The notes beneath the pieces were generated by a model that was not told the origin of the DNA, did not search any database, and was given only the letters and a program-made list of their open reading frames with translations. Positions 17,278-26,486 of a stretch of DNA of 64,000 nt are shown here, in pieces (within the stretch, counting starts at the first letter, position 1; every line of letters starts with the position of its first letter). The stretch is from Allocoleopsis franciscana PCC 7113 (GTDB taxonomy: Bacteria; Cyanobacteriota; Cyanobacteriia; Cyanobacteriales; Coleofasciculaceae): positions 4,800,001-4,864,000 of the forward strand of contig NC_019738.1 of NCBI RefSeq assembly GCF_000317515.1, in the 5' to 3' direction. The position numbers and the translations under genes were made by a program.

Positions 17278-18711
17278 TCATTTAAAATTACTATTTTTTT
17301 CAAATTTATGCATCACGATTGACATCATTCTATGACGCAGTCCGAGTAGTATAAGTGCATTTATACAGAAGAAGGAGCTGGCAGCTGCACCTATCAAAAT
17401 CAATTTCTTTTTGGGGGCTTTAGGAACATCAGGCAAGCTAGGTGGTGTGAGAAGTTGAACCTCTGGATAAGAGCCGAAAAGATTTGATTTGTTAGCATCT
17501 AAACTAGCAACAGTGGATGAAAATACCGTTTCAGAAATTTGCATATTTCGTTTAAGAGAGTCTAAAGTAGACCCGTACTCTGTCAGCTTCTTAAGCCTTG
17601 CCTCAAGCAGAGAAATTTGTCGGTCTAGTTCTTGTGCATTAGCTTGGAGTCCTTGCTGTTCGACTTGGGCTGTAATCAGTTCTTTAAAAAGAATTTCCCG
17701 AGTGGAGGCGCTTTGACTGGTGTCGCCGATATTAAGTTGCTCCAGATTTGCCAAGTCAAGGGGATACCCTAACAGGGACTGGCTGCGAGCTAACAGAGCA
17801 GCTTTAGCTGAGTTCTGTAGGCTTTTTTGCTGTACAACAGATGGATGATATGCTAAGAATTTAGTGTTTAAAACGCCTAACTTAGCAGTAGCTTCAACGT
17901 AATCTTTTAGATATTGCTGAAATAGCTGGTCTGCCTTGAGGATTAAGGCATCTGCTACTTGCGGAGCATTAACATTTAAATTGCTTCCTAGCTCCTTACG
18001 TCGAGCATTGCTTTGCTGTTGTTGAGCTACAAGTTCAGCTCTTTTTTTCCTTAAATCTTCAATCTGGGATGAGAGTTGCTCAATTTGAGTATTGGATGCC
18101 AAACCCGAACGAACTTGGTAATCAGAAAGAGCTTGCTGAGAAACTTCTAGCTTTTTGCGTGCCTCTTTCAATGCCTCTTGAACACCTGCCTCTCGTTGAG
18201 CAGCTTCTTGAGTTCTCAGTTCCTTGAGTCTTGCTTTAAAGACGTTGTAAAGTACAAGGGATTTTTCCTGAGCTTCCTCTGGGGTATCTCCCCTGGATTC
18301 CAATGTCATCAGTGTAGTATTAGTTACTATAGCGACCTTGGGCTTACCGAACTTTTCTTTAGACATATTTAGTTGCTTAGCAGCTGCCTGTAAAACAGGC
18401 TCACTTGTGATCAGAAATTTATAGGTTTCTCTTGGGTCTTGAGACTGATTAGCATAAGGGGACGTTGCCTGAGAAGAAGCGCCTCCTAAGCTAGGGAGGT
18501 TGACGTTGGTAGAAGATACGTTTCCTGGTAAAGTAAGAGTCCAGTCGCTCGTGTAAGTTCGTGGCGTAACCTTCATCAAGAATAAAGCTGAACTCCAGAT
18601 GGCACCATTGATAACCATGCCCAAAAACAAGTAGGGCATCCAGCGTCTTTGGGTCTTGAGCAACTTTTCAGAAGAGCTATAGGCTGTCGGAAACTCAGTT
18701 AAATCCTTCAT
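17278..18711 (-). CDS. Polysaccharide co-polymerase (Wzz/GumC-like), no kinase domain
   Basis: A 477-residue inner-membrane protein that sets polymer length in Wzy-dependent export. TM1 is at ~residues 24-46 and TM2 near ~440-460, preceded by the proline-rich LPDVPKAPKKK typical of this family. Between them lies a long periplasmic region with coiled coils (~160-240 and ~335-385). The C-terminal cytoplasmic tail is short, so the bacterial tyrosine autokinase domain found fused in many homologues is absent and no separate kinase gene is nearby. It is divergent from the flippase gene across 1.56 kb of non-coding DNA and likely forms an operon with the downstream ligase/polymerase. Confidence 0.8.
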   Translation of the reverse strand: MKDLTEFPTAYSSSEKLLKTQRRWMPYLFLGMVINGAIWSSALFLMKVTPRTYTSDWTLTLPGNVSSTNVNLPSLGGASSQATSPYANQSQDPRETYKFLITSEPVLQAAAKQLNMSKEKFGKPKVAIVTNTTLMTLESRGDTPEEAQEKSLVLYNVFKARLKELRTQEAAQREAGVQEALKEARKKLEVSQQALSDYQVRSGLASNTQIEQLSSQIEDLRKKRAELVAQQQQSNARRKELGSNLNVNAPQVADALILKADQLFQQYLKDYVEATAKLGVLNTKFLAYHPSVVQQKSLQNSAKAALLARSQSLLGYPLDLANLEQLNIGDTSQSASTREILFKELITAQVEQQGLQANAQELDRQISLLEARLKKLTEYGSTLDSLKRNMQISETVFSSTVASLDANKSNLFGSYPEVQLLTPPSLPDVPKAPKKKLILIGAAASSFFCINALILLGLRHRMMSIVMHKFEKNSNFK

Positions 18712-19354
18712 TATTGCTAAAAATTAAGCTTTATTTTTGGTGAAAAAGTGTGTGGGAGGTACATATCGATTTTGTAAATGCATTCCCTGAAGTAATGGTT
18801 AAATCAGCTGTATAGGCTTGATTGAACAGTATACGTGCAACTTTAGGATGCACCTGCGTGAGAATCATTAATGAAGCGAAATACACTTAAAATATTAGCA
18901 ACAACTGCTTCGTCGTAAACGTCTCTCTTCTCTGGTACGAAACAGAGTTGGTTTTGTCATAAGTACTATTACTTAGATAATCTCTTACAGGATTGTTTGA
19001 AGGAGCGGTCTCTGCTGCTCGTACCAACAAATTACAACCAAGTCGGTTTGGTGTTAAGCATTGGTGGTCTGTGTTCAACTCAGACTTTGTTTCCATTCAG
19101 ACTTTAGTGATAATCACAGGAAATCAACGGAATTCAGAAGTGAGTTTTTTAGGTTGAGAATTAGCGCCAACAGGAGGTTAACTGAATCAACGGAATTGAA
19201 AACGTTGAAGACGGACATTGATAAAGAAAACAACGGACTCGCTACCAGCGAGAGGTAGCTACTGCTCAGAGAGATTACACCACTAATCTTGCCACATCCA
19301 GAACAGATCTACCACAGAGTCTGTCTACAACAAGTAGTCGTAGGAGGCAGTACC

Positions 19355-19432
19355 ATGAACCTAAACGGCTTTGTCGGCGCATTGGTGGGCTGTGCCATCA
19401 TAAATTCAGCTAGTGCAGCGCGGCAGAAATAA
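19355..19432 (+). pseudogene. 25-codon signal-peptide-like ORF, probably a gene remnant
   Basis: AGGAGG at the optimal distance precedes an ATG encoding MNLNGFVGALVGCAIINSAS and then AARQK-stop. The composition is that of a Sec signal peptide. A +1 shift after ASAA reads AEITHQSKKV-stop, so the original product was probably a secreted protein with a cleavage site at ASA-A that has been truncated and frameshifted. Alternatively it is a leader peptide for the downstream locus. No family recognised. Confidence 0.35.
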
Positions 19433-19480
19433 CCCACCAGTCCAAAAAGGTGTAAAAAGCTTAGTATACAAGCGTCCTTA

Positions 19481-19501
19481 CCTTCTGCCTTCTGCCTTCT
19501 T
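19481..19501. repeat. CCTTCTG heptamer run
   Basis: Three 7-bp units, CCTTCTG twice then CCTTCTT. The same unit recurs at 39925-39945 and 42757-42790 in this window. Confidence 0.7.
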
Positions 19502-19636
19502 TCTACTCCTACGGAGAACGCTACGCGAACTGCCTTCTTGCACTAGTCTACCCTTGAATAGTGCAGGCTCCTAGTTTAGCAACCTTCTTTTATTACTCCC
19601 TTCAAAGAATATTTATAAGGTGTTAGATTTTGCGTG

Positions 19637-19701
19637 GGTAAAGCCTGCATGGTAAAACACTTAGGTTAAAACGCCAAGGTCTTTTGGGCGAAGGCTTTAC
19701 C
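19637..19701. repeat. Long-loop inverted repeat
   Basis: GGTAAAGCCT (19637-19646) and AGGCTTTACC (19692-19701) are exact 10-bp arms around a 45-nt loop. It lies in the non-coding divide; it could be a regulatory structure or a small repeat element. Confidence 0.5.
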
Positions 19702-20273
19702 TATATTAGTTTAATCTCTTCTTTTAAAAGCGATAATTGAAGCGATCGCATATACCAACAGGTTTTGATCACGCTGCCAATCGTCTCTCACCCGAACTTC
19801 AGCTCGGAGTAGCTACCACTATTTATAAATTTTTGGTAAAGATAATGATACTTATAAGCTCGCTCGCGATTATCTGCTAATATGTCTTTGGGTAGTACCT
19901 GATTCTCAGTTAATCTGATAATGACGAAGCAGTGAAGGGAAAAGTTTCAGGGTGATCTAAGGATTGAACACAACACAGGCTTCGTTCTTCTTCTGAGAAG
20001 TCAAGGAACAAAAAAATTTTATTGAGGTTGGACTATTACTGAGATAACGCTGGTTTACTGACAGAATCTCCCAAATTCCTACCTAGTCAGGATCTCAGGA
20101 AATTACGACTTTTCTCCTGAAATTGATTATTAAGTAAGCTTGTTGGGAACGTTATAACTGTAGCGTCTGAGTTCTGCCTGTAAACTCGGAATATCACGTA
20201 TATCTTCAAATAATCTGCCTGTTTTCAGGATGCAGCACTGCCACATCTATACCTGCTTCTATACGAATAACTA

Positions 20274-21557
20274 ATGCTAATCTTCAAAAAGCTGAGGCAC
20301 ATACTATCTGGTCAATTTATTCGTAACTTTGGATGGATGGGAGGAGCAGAATTAGCTAATCGCGTTTTCCGCTTAGGAACAACAGTTGTTTTAGCTCGCT
20401 TACTTACTCCTCAGGATTATGGGCTGGTAGCAATTGTTCTCACCACGAATGAATTTTCCAATGTTTTTACCCTCAGGTCTGGTATCGGCTCTAAAATTAT
20501 CCAAGCTGATGAAAAAGAGCTTAGTGTTATCAGTAATACGGCATATTGGCTGAATTGGATTTTATGTGGCTCGCTGTTTACTATTCAGTGTTTGGCAGCT
20601 TTTCCGATTGCTTTGTTTTATCACAATACCCAATTAATTTTACCTATTTGTGTGACAGCTATAGTTTATCTAATGCTGCCGTTCTTCTTGGTTCAGGGGG
20701 CTTTAATTCAGCGAGAGAACCGACTCAATATCTTTGCTTTATGTAATGTCACACAATCACTTATCGGGAACATTCTAACTATCGCTCTAGCTATCATGGG
20801 TCTAGGCATGTGGGCAATCGTGTTACCTATTGTTCTTTCAACTCCAGTATGGGTCGTAATTTGTAGGAGAAGTCATACCTGGCGAGCTCCCAAATCTATA
20901 AGTTTCGCTCATTGGCAGAAAATTGCTCGTTTTGGTACAAACATACTTGGTGTGGAATTATTAACCAAGCTCCGAAGTAATATAGATTACTTAATAATTG
21001 GACATTTCCTCGGAGTTGATGCTTTAGGTATCTACTATTTTGCCTTCAATGCTGGTTTGGGGATTAGCATGAATGTTTTAGGTGCGTTTACATCCGCTTT
21101 GTATCCTCATTTATGTGAAGTTCGTGGAGATTTAAAGCAGCTTAAACAGAGATTCTTCAGCAGCCTTAAGACCACGATGGCGGTTATGTTTCCCCTCATT
21201 CTTGCACAATCGAGTTTAGCTCCAATTTATGTGCCAATTATTTTCGGTCAAAAGTGGGTAAGTGCTATCCCGATCTTGACTATCATTTGCCTTTCAGCCC
21301 TTTCATATCCCCTTTATAGTTCAACCAATTCTCTCCTAACTGCGGTGAATAAAACTCATGTTACTCTTCGTTTTAGCTTGATTTATACCATGATTTTCGC
21401 ACTCGCTATACTAGTCGCTGTTAAATGGGGCATCCTTTGGGTAGCTGCCTCCGTACTCACTTGCCAGCTACTTTTACCACCTGCTTACAGTATCTCGGCT
21501 ATTAGATATGTCTTCGCCAAACATTCATCCTTCTCATTGGCTGAGGAAAAACCATAA
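20274..21557 (+). CDS. Lipid-linked oligosaccharide flippase (Wzx, MOP superfamily)
   Basis: A 427-residue polytopic membrane protein with ~12-13 helices. The N-terminal GGAELANRVFRLGTTVVLARLLTPQDYGLVAIV is the hallmark of the Wzx/PST family, where NxxxR and LxPxDYG motifs recur. A central segment NIDYLIIGHFLGVDALGIYYFAFN is the second conserved repeat. Wzx flips undecaprenyl-linked repeat units across the inner membrane. It is the first gene of the + strand arm of the polysaccharide locus, so it probably shares a promoter with the genes behind it. Confidence 0.85.
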   Translation: MLIFKKLRHILSGQFIRNFGWMGGAELANRVFRLGTTVVLARLLTPQDYGLVAIVLTTNEFSNVFTLRSGIGSKIIQADEKELSVISNTAYWLNWILCGSLFTIQCLAAFPIALFYHNTQLILPICVTAIVYLMLPFFLVQGALIQRENRLNIFALCNVTQSLIGNILTIALAIMGLGMWAIVLPIVLSTPVWVVICRRSHTWRAPKSISFAHWQKIARFGTNILGVELLTKLRSNIDYLIIGHFLGVDALGIYYFAFNAGLGISMNVLGAFTSALYPHLCEVRGDLKQLKQRFFSSLKTTMAVMFPLILAQSSLAPIYVPIIFGQKWVSAIPILTIICLSALSYPLYSSTNSLLTAVNKTHVTLRFSLIYTMIFALAILVAVKWGILWVAASVLTCQLLLPPAYSISAIRYVFAKHSSFSLAEEKP

Positions 21558-21723
21558 AGATAAAGGCTGTATAAAACAATTGAATTTTGCAGCTTCTCTT
21601 GTTCCTTCTTTTCAAAATTCGGGAACTCTATAAATCAAGGTCTCTCTCGAAGTGGTCAGTCAAGTTATCTTAAGCTTGCCTGCTGACCAAATCTCTAAAA
21701 CACTCTTTTCAGGAGATATTTTC

Positions 21724-22776
21724 ATGAAGACTCTCGTGGCTGGTTGGTTTAGTTTCAAGAACATGAACGTTACGGCTGGCGATTTAATGGCGCGAGATCT
21801 AACCTGTGAATGGCTCGAACGTGCCGGTCATACCTATGACGTTGCTAATGAGCCTCCATTTGTGGGTGGCGTCGATTGGCGTTCGGTCGAACCCAACAAT
21901 TATTCACACGTTGTGTTCGTCTGCGGCCCTTTTGGTAACGGTCAACCTCTAACTGAATTTCTAGAACGCTTCGCACATTCTCGCCTGATCGGTCTTGACT
22001 TATCAATGCTCGATCCGATTAATGAATGGAATCCTTTCGACGTACTTCTAGAACGAGACAGTTCTGCTGCTTCCCGTCCGGATATTACGTTCCTTGCTCG
22101 CCAAGCGAAGGTTCCTGTTGTAGGTATTATCTTGGTTCATCCCCAAAATGAATATGGGAGTAGAGCCAAGCATCAAGTTGCAAATGATGCCATTGAGCGA
22201 CTCATCGCTTCGCGAGAAATGGTTGCTGTGCCTATCGATACTTGTCTCGATCCAAATACTACAAACCTCCGCACCGCAGCTGAAGTAGAATCGATGATTG
22301 CCCGCATGGATTTTGTAGTAACAACACGCTTGCATGGAACGGCATTAGCGCTCAAAAATAGTGTTCCTGTGCTCGCTATTGATGCCATTTCAGGAGGAGC
22401 AAAAGTTCTACGTCAGGCACAAACTATTGGCTGGCCTTTGGTATTTCCAGTTGACGACCTGACTGACGAGGCATTGCACAAGGCTTTTGACTACTGTCAA
22501 ACCGAAGAAGCACGAGCAAAAGCGAAGGAATGCCGCGAGCAGGCTATCAAAGCGGTTGAAGAGATACGCGATAAATTTATTTCTGCCTTCGATCCAGCAG
22601 ATGTATCGAGTTCAAGAGTCGGAAAGCATAAAGAGTCCAACCAAAAACAATCTTATTCCGAACTCATCCTGTCTAAAATTGGGCCGACAGCGCTAAAGCG
22701 TAAAGCAAAAACCTTACAACGTAGAGCTATGCATAAAGCCGGAAACTGGCTTTTAGAGCAATACAACAAAAACTAG
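21724..22776 (+). CDS. Polysaccharide pyruvyl transferase family protein
   Basis: A 350-residue CsaB/WcaK-type enzyme that adds a pyruvate ketal (from PEP) to a sugar of the polymer, making it acidic. The diagnostic C-terminal motif is VVTTRLHGTALALKNSVPVLAID, preceded by VVGIILVHPQ. The N-terminus is MKTLVAGWFSFKNMNVTAGD from the ATG at 21724, which has AGGAG eight bases upstream; the frame is open to a GTG at 21652 but those residues are not family-like. The C-terminal ~70 residues are lysine-rich and helical and look like an extension. Within the polysaccharide operon. Confidence 0.75.
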   Translation: MKTLVAGWFSFKNMNVTAGDLMARDLTCEWLERAGHTYDVANEPPFVGGVDWRSVEPNNYSHVVFVCGPFGNGQPLTEFLERFAHSRLIGLDLSMLDPINEWNPFDVLLERDSSAASRPDITFLARQAKVPVVGIILVHPQNEYGSRAKHQVANDAIERLIASREMVAVPIDTCLDPNTTNLRTAAEVESMIARMDFVVTTRLHGTALALKNSVPVLAIDAISGGAKVLRQAQTIGWPLVFPVDDLTDEALHKAFDYCQTEEARAKAKECREQAIKAVEEIRDKFISAFDPADVSSSRVGKHKESNQKQSYSELILSKIGPTALKRKAKTLQRRAMHKAGNWLLEQYNKN

Positions 22777-22849
22777 GGCGTATCTGCAACGTCAAATTGA
22801 AATTATTCACGCAAATTAAGCTCTTAAACTTTAGGGAGCTAAAGTAAAA

Positions 22850-23767
22850 ATGCCCACTATATCTGTAGTCATTCCGGCTTACAATGCTGAGCGCACAATT
22901 TTAGAAACTGTCGCTTCAGTACTGCAACAAACCTTTTCAGATTTTGAACTCATTGTGATTGATGACGGCTCAAAAGACCGAACGGTAGAGCTACTTCAGA
23001 GTATCAAAGACGAACGTCTAAAAGTTTTCTCTTATGAAAATGGTGGACTGCCCGTAGCTCGCAATCGCGGCATTTCTCGTTCTGCCGGAGAGTTTATTAC
23101 CTTTGTTGATGCTGATGATCTGTGGACACGGAATAAGTTGGAATTGCAACTAGCTGCCTTACAGCAGCATCCAGAAGCTGGAGTGGCTTATAGCTGGACT
23201 AGTTGTATAGATGAACAAGGAGAACTTTTGTTCCAATACGCGCCAACCTTCTATGAAGGTAATGTTTATGCCCAGTTGTTAATCGGTGATTTTATTTACA
23301 GCGGGTCAAATACTATGATTCGCAAGCAAGCGATTGAGTCCGCAGGAGAGTTCGATCCCACATTGAAATCTTGTGAAGACTGGGATTATTGGCTGCGGTT
23401 AGCAGTTCGTTGGCCGTTTGTAGTCGTTCGCAAGCACCAAATTCTCTACCGCCGCTCTTCAGGTGCCATGTCATCCAAAATTGACGTGATGAAAGAAGCA
23501 GCTTTAATTGCGATTGACAAGGCTTATAAAGCGGCTCCTCCAGAACTACAATCTCTTAAGAATCAAACCTTGACCAGTTTTTACAAGTACTGTGCGGAGC
23601 TTTATTTAAGATACAGTACAAATCTTGATGGAATTAGTAAGGCTGGTCACAACTTGTGGCTAGCCAGTCGAGCGAATCCTAAAGTTGTGGTAGACAGAAA
23701 CTTTCTCAGTCTTTTTAAATGGTTAATCAAACGTTGGATATTAATTGGGTTAAGCCCTAATCATTAA
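22850..23767 (+). CDS. Family 2 glycosyltransferase (copy 1 of tandem pair)
   Basis: GT-A fold inverting glycosyltransferase, 305 residues. PTISVVIPAYNAE is followed by VIDDGSKD, VARNRGI and the metal-binding DxD-like FVDADDLW. The C-terminal acceptor region contains CEDWDYWLRLA (ED motif with the catalytic base) and a YRRSSGAMS segment. A GGGAG-type ribosome site precedes the ATG. It is clearly paralogous to the next gene, with near-identical nucleotide blocks around ~23140-23210. It transfers an unknown sugar to the lipid-linked repeat unit on the cytoplasmic face. Confidence 0.88.
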   Translation: MPTISVVIPAYNAERTILETVASVLQQTFSDFELIVIDDGSKDRTVELLQSIKDERLKVFSYENGGLPVARNRGISRSAGEFITFVDADDLWTRNKLELQLAALQQHPEAGVAYSWTSCIDEQGELLFQYAPTFYEGNVYAQLLIGDFIYSGSNTMIRKQAIESAGEFDPTLKSCEDWDYWLRLAVRWPFVVVRKHQILYRRSSGAMSSKIDVMKEAALIAIDKAYKAAPPELQSLKNQTLTSFYKYCAELYLRYSTNLDGISKAGHNLWLASRANPKVVVDRNFLSLFKWLIKRWILIGLSPNH

Positions 23768-23828
23768 TTTTTGATGCTTTTGCTAAACAATCTTGCAGTT
23801 TTTGTAATTCAAGGAGCCTAAATAACCA

Positions 23829-24815
23829 ATGCCTACAATCTCCGTTATTATACCTACCTATAATGCCGAGCGTAGTATCTTAGAAACCATAGAATCTGTC
23901 CGGAAACAAACTTTCTCTAATTTTGAGTTAATTGTTATTGATGATGGTTCAACTGATCGAACTCTCGAGTTACTTTCTAGCGTTGTTGATGAACGTATAA
24001 AGGTTTTTCCGTATGAAAATGCAGGAGGTCCGATAGCGCGCAATCGAGGTATTTCTCGGACTACGGGAGAATTTCTCACTTTTCTCGATCATGATGACTT
24101 ATGGACTCCCGATAAGTTGGAGTTACAACTAGCGGCTTTGCAACAGCATCCAGACGCTGGAGTGGCTTATAGCTGGACTTATTACCTGCAAGAAAATGGA
24201 GAATCCTTCCATGCAGGGGAGCCTTTGTTTTTCGAGGGAAATGTTTATTCCCAGTTATTGGTGAAAAATTTTTTAGATAGTGGTTCTAATCCTCTAATTC
24301 GTAGAAGTATTATTGAAGAGATTGGAGGGTTCGATCCTGAGTTTCCCTACTGTGCAGACTGGGAATTTTATCTACGGCTAGCAGAGCATTGCAAGTTTAT
24401 TGTGGTTCCTAAACATCAGATTTTCTATCGCCAATCGTCCGGTTCAATGTCATCCAAGATTGAGTCGATGGAAGATTTCAATGTTCAAGCTTGTGAGAAA
24501 TTGTTTGAATCGGTTCCGCCAGAACTGCAATATCTCAAACAACAAAGTTTAGCCCATATTTATCAGGAGTTGGCACACCTATGCTTAGTACGAATTTCCG
24601 ATGCAGGCGGGGCTAAGCAGGCTAGTCAGAAGTTGCAAAAAGCAATTCGTCTATATCCACGAATTTTATTAAATAAGAAGACTCTTACTTTGGCAATCAA
24701 ACTTCTGTTGATCAGAGTTCTCTCACCTAAGATTGCTAGTCATCTACTTCAGCTAAGCAGCAAAAATCGCGCTAGTCGTATTCAATACTCTAATAGCGAG
24801 AGAGTTCTTCAATAG
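23829..24815 (+). CDS. Family 2 glycosyltransferase (copy 2 of tandem pair)
   Basis: 328 residues with the same plan as the preceding gene: TISVIIPTYNAERSI, VIDDGSTDR, IARNRGI, FLDHDDLW and CADWEFYLRLAEH. The DxD position reads DHDD in place of DADD, and the ED motif is AD, so it may use a different sugar. The segment PDKLELQLAALQQHPDAGVA is almost the same as in copy 1, also at DNA level, pointing to a tandem duplication kept similar by conversion. The C-terminus is longer by about 20 residues. Confidence 0.88.
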   Translation: MPTISVIIPTYNAERSILETIESVRKQTFSNFELIVIDDGSTDRTLELLSSVVDERIKVFPYENAGGPIARNRGISRTTGEFLTFLDHDDLWTPDKLELQLAALQQHPDAGVAYSWTYYLQENGESFHAGEPLFFEGNVYSQLLVKNFLDSGSNPLIRRSIIEEIGGFDPEFPYCADWEFYLRLAEHCKFIVVPKHQIFYRQSSGSMSSKIESMEDFNVQACEKLFESVPPELQYLKQQSLAHIYQELAHLCLVRISDAGGAKQASQKLQKAIRLYPRILLNKKTLTLAIKLLLIRVLSPKIASHLLQLSSKNRASRIQYSNSERVLQ

Positions 24816-25144
24816 TAGATAGTTTTACTCAATTGAATAGTCTTAAGGTTATCCAGAACCACTAATACTCGGAAAATTTTCAATGCCTTACTGGGCTGCG
24901 TTGTCTTGTCCTGATTTTGCCAATTGATTGGTTCAGGCAGCTCTTGTCACAAATACCTTGTAGCCACCCTTTTGCTGGTAGGACTTACCTAATCAGGGGT
25001 ATGTATCTAAGTCTATTTTTAACAAAATTAAATCCAAAGAGATCTGCCGAAAGATTGATCTTTGCGCCTTAAAGACAGCAGCTAGTTGGCTAGGGCTTCA
25101 GATTACTAAGCACTTTACCCTAAATCATTGAGGAGTAGTTACTT
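24816..25144. other. Intergenic region inside polysaccharide locus
   Basis: 329 bp between two glycosyltransferase genes with no supported ORF. AT-rich; no hairpin of note. GAGGAG at ~25131 is the ribosome site for the next gene. The base composition changes here, from AT-rich genes upstream to a GC-richer gene downstream, so it may mark an insertion boundary. Confidence 0.4.
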
Positions 25145-26404
25145 GTGAATGTTCAACCCGACCAAACGATCGCTCTGCTACCCTGGGGCGACCTATTTGA
25201 GGATTTTCATGACACTATCGGCATTTCATTTGAGACATTCTGCAAAGAGCTGACGGGTAGCTGGCAGTTCGGTTACATCGATGCTCTAAGTGCTGCTGGG
25301 GTACGCACTGTTTTATTCTTCGCTTCAGAGCATGTTTCTACACCGTCGCGCTTCACTCATGTGCCGACGGGAGCTACGGTATGCGTTTTGCCAGCTTCAC
25401 CCCTTCACCGCGCTGTTCGCTACACGGTTAAACGCACCTTGTTTCCAGGACTAAAGACATTAGGCGCATACCTGTCTACACCATTAGGGTTACTTGCCCG
25501 TGAATTGAGACGTGAAGGTTGCAACGCTATTCTGTGCCAAGAGTATGAGTACGCTCGCTTCGACGTTTGCGTACTGTTGGGAAAGTTAATGCGTCTGCCA
25601 GTATTTGCTACCTTCCAGGGGGGGCATCAGCAACTTAGCCGTCTTGAAGCTCCCATGAGAGCGCTAGCATTGCAACATTGCACAGGCTTGATTATCGCTA
25701 CCCAAACAGAAATTGAGCGAGTACGTACTAACTATGGTATGCCGCCTGCAAAGCTGGCACGTATTTTTAACCCATTAGATGTAAAGCTCTGGTGCGCGAT
25801 TGACCGCGATGAAGCAAGGGGTCAACTCGGCATTCCGCTAGATGCTCAGGTTGTAGTGTGGCATGGGCGAGTCGAGATCAATCGCAAGGGGCTGGATGTT
25901 TTGCTAGAGGCTTGGAAACAGATTTGCTGCGATCGTCCTGGCATAGACTTGCGGCTTTTGCTGGTAGGGACAGGCAGCGATGCTGACGAACTGCGTCAGC
26001 GCATAGCGACTATGCAACTGCGAGGAGTGATGTGGATAGACGAATTTGTAAACGATCGCACCAAGATGCGGTGTTACCTCTCGGCTGCCAACGTTTATAC
26101 TCTGCCATCCCGACACGAAGGCTTTCCAGTAGCGCCGATTGAGGCAATGGCTTGCGGTTTACCCGTAGTCGCTGCCGATGCTCCTGGCATACCCGACATC
26201 TTTGAAGGAGGTGAGGCTTCAGGTGGGTTAGTCGTCCCTCGTGGCGACGCGAAAGCATTAGCACTAGCACTCGGTCGCATTTTAGACGATGAAGCGGGGA
26301 GACGCGAGTTAGGCAAGCGTGCTCGGTGTCGAGCAGAAGATTCCTTTTCACTGGAGGTGATTGGTAAGCAACTACATGACTTTCTCTTGAGCCATCAAAC
26401 CTAA
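25145..26404 (+). CDS. Family 4 glycosyltransferase
   Basis: GT-B fold retaining enzyme, 419 residues. The C-terminal nucleotide-sugar domain is clear: VVWHGRVEINRKGLDVLLEA, LLLVGTGSDADEL, VYTLPSRHEGFPVAPIEAMA and GLPVVAADAPGIPDIFEGG (the E-x7-E motif lies in HEGFPVAPIE). The N-terminal acceptor domain contains CNAILCQEYEYARFDV. It starts with GTG at 25145 behind GAGGAG. GC content is visibly higher than in flanking polysaccharide genes, consistent with a separate origin. Confidence 0.88.
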   Translation: MNVQPDQTIALLPWGDLFEDFHDTIGISFETFCKELTGSWQFGYIDALSAAGVRTVLFFASEHVSTPSRFTHVPTGATVCVLPASPLHRAVRYTVKRTLFPGLKTLGAYLSTPLGLLARELRREGCNAILCQEYEYARFDVCVLLGKLMRLPVFATFQGGHQQLSRLEAPMRALALQHCTGLIIATQTEIERVRTNYGMPPAKLARIFNPLDVKLWCAIDRDEARGQLGIPLDAQVVVWHGRVEINRKGLDVLLEAWKQICCDRPGIDLRLLLVGTGSDADELRQRIATMQLRGVMWIDEFVNDRTKMRCYLSAANVYTLPSRHEGFPVAPIEAMACGLPVVAADAPGIPDIFEGGEASGGLVVPRGDAKALALALGRILDDEAGRRELGKRARCRAEDSFSLEVIGKQLHDFLLSHQT

Positions 26405-26486
26405 GCAATAAAAGTTGAAACGAAAGAATTATACAGGGTGCAGTTGTTGTGACGTAAACATTCTTAAACCAAGGTGAGTAAAAAAA

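Larger units (their letters stand above)
18712..20273. other. 1.56 kb non-coding divide of the polysaccharide locus
   Basis: No full gene is supported on either strand. Contents: two copies of AATCAACGGAATT (19122-19134 and 19185-19197, 63 bp apart); two CAGACTTT copies 17 bp apart (from 19081 and 19098); a CTCGCT/AGCGAG hairpin near 19240; a micro-ORF with a strong Shine-Dalgarno at 19355; a CCTTCTG heptamer run at 19481-19501; and a long-loop inverted repeat at 19637-19701. It must contain the divergent promoters for the two arms of the locus. Short open frames at 18887-19258 show no protein-like character. Confidence 0.5.

Noticed and set aside
18887-19258. Short open frames in the polysaccharide divide (69 and 65 codons)
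   Set aside because: No hydrophobic pattern, motif or ribosome site; composition is that of non-coding DNA.
18712-20273. c-di-GMP or other riboswitch in the long divide
   Set aside because: I looked for the conserved core of GEMM-type aptamers and did not see it; no other aptamer was recognisable by eye.
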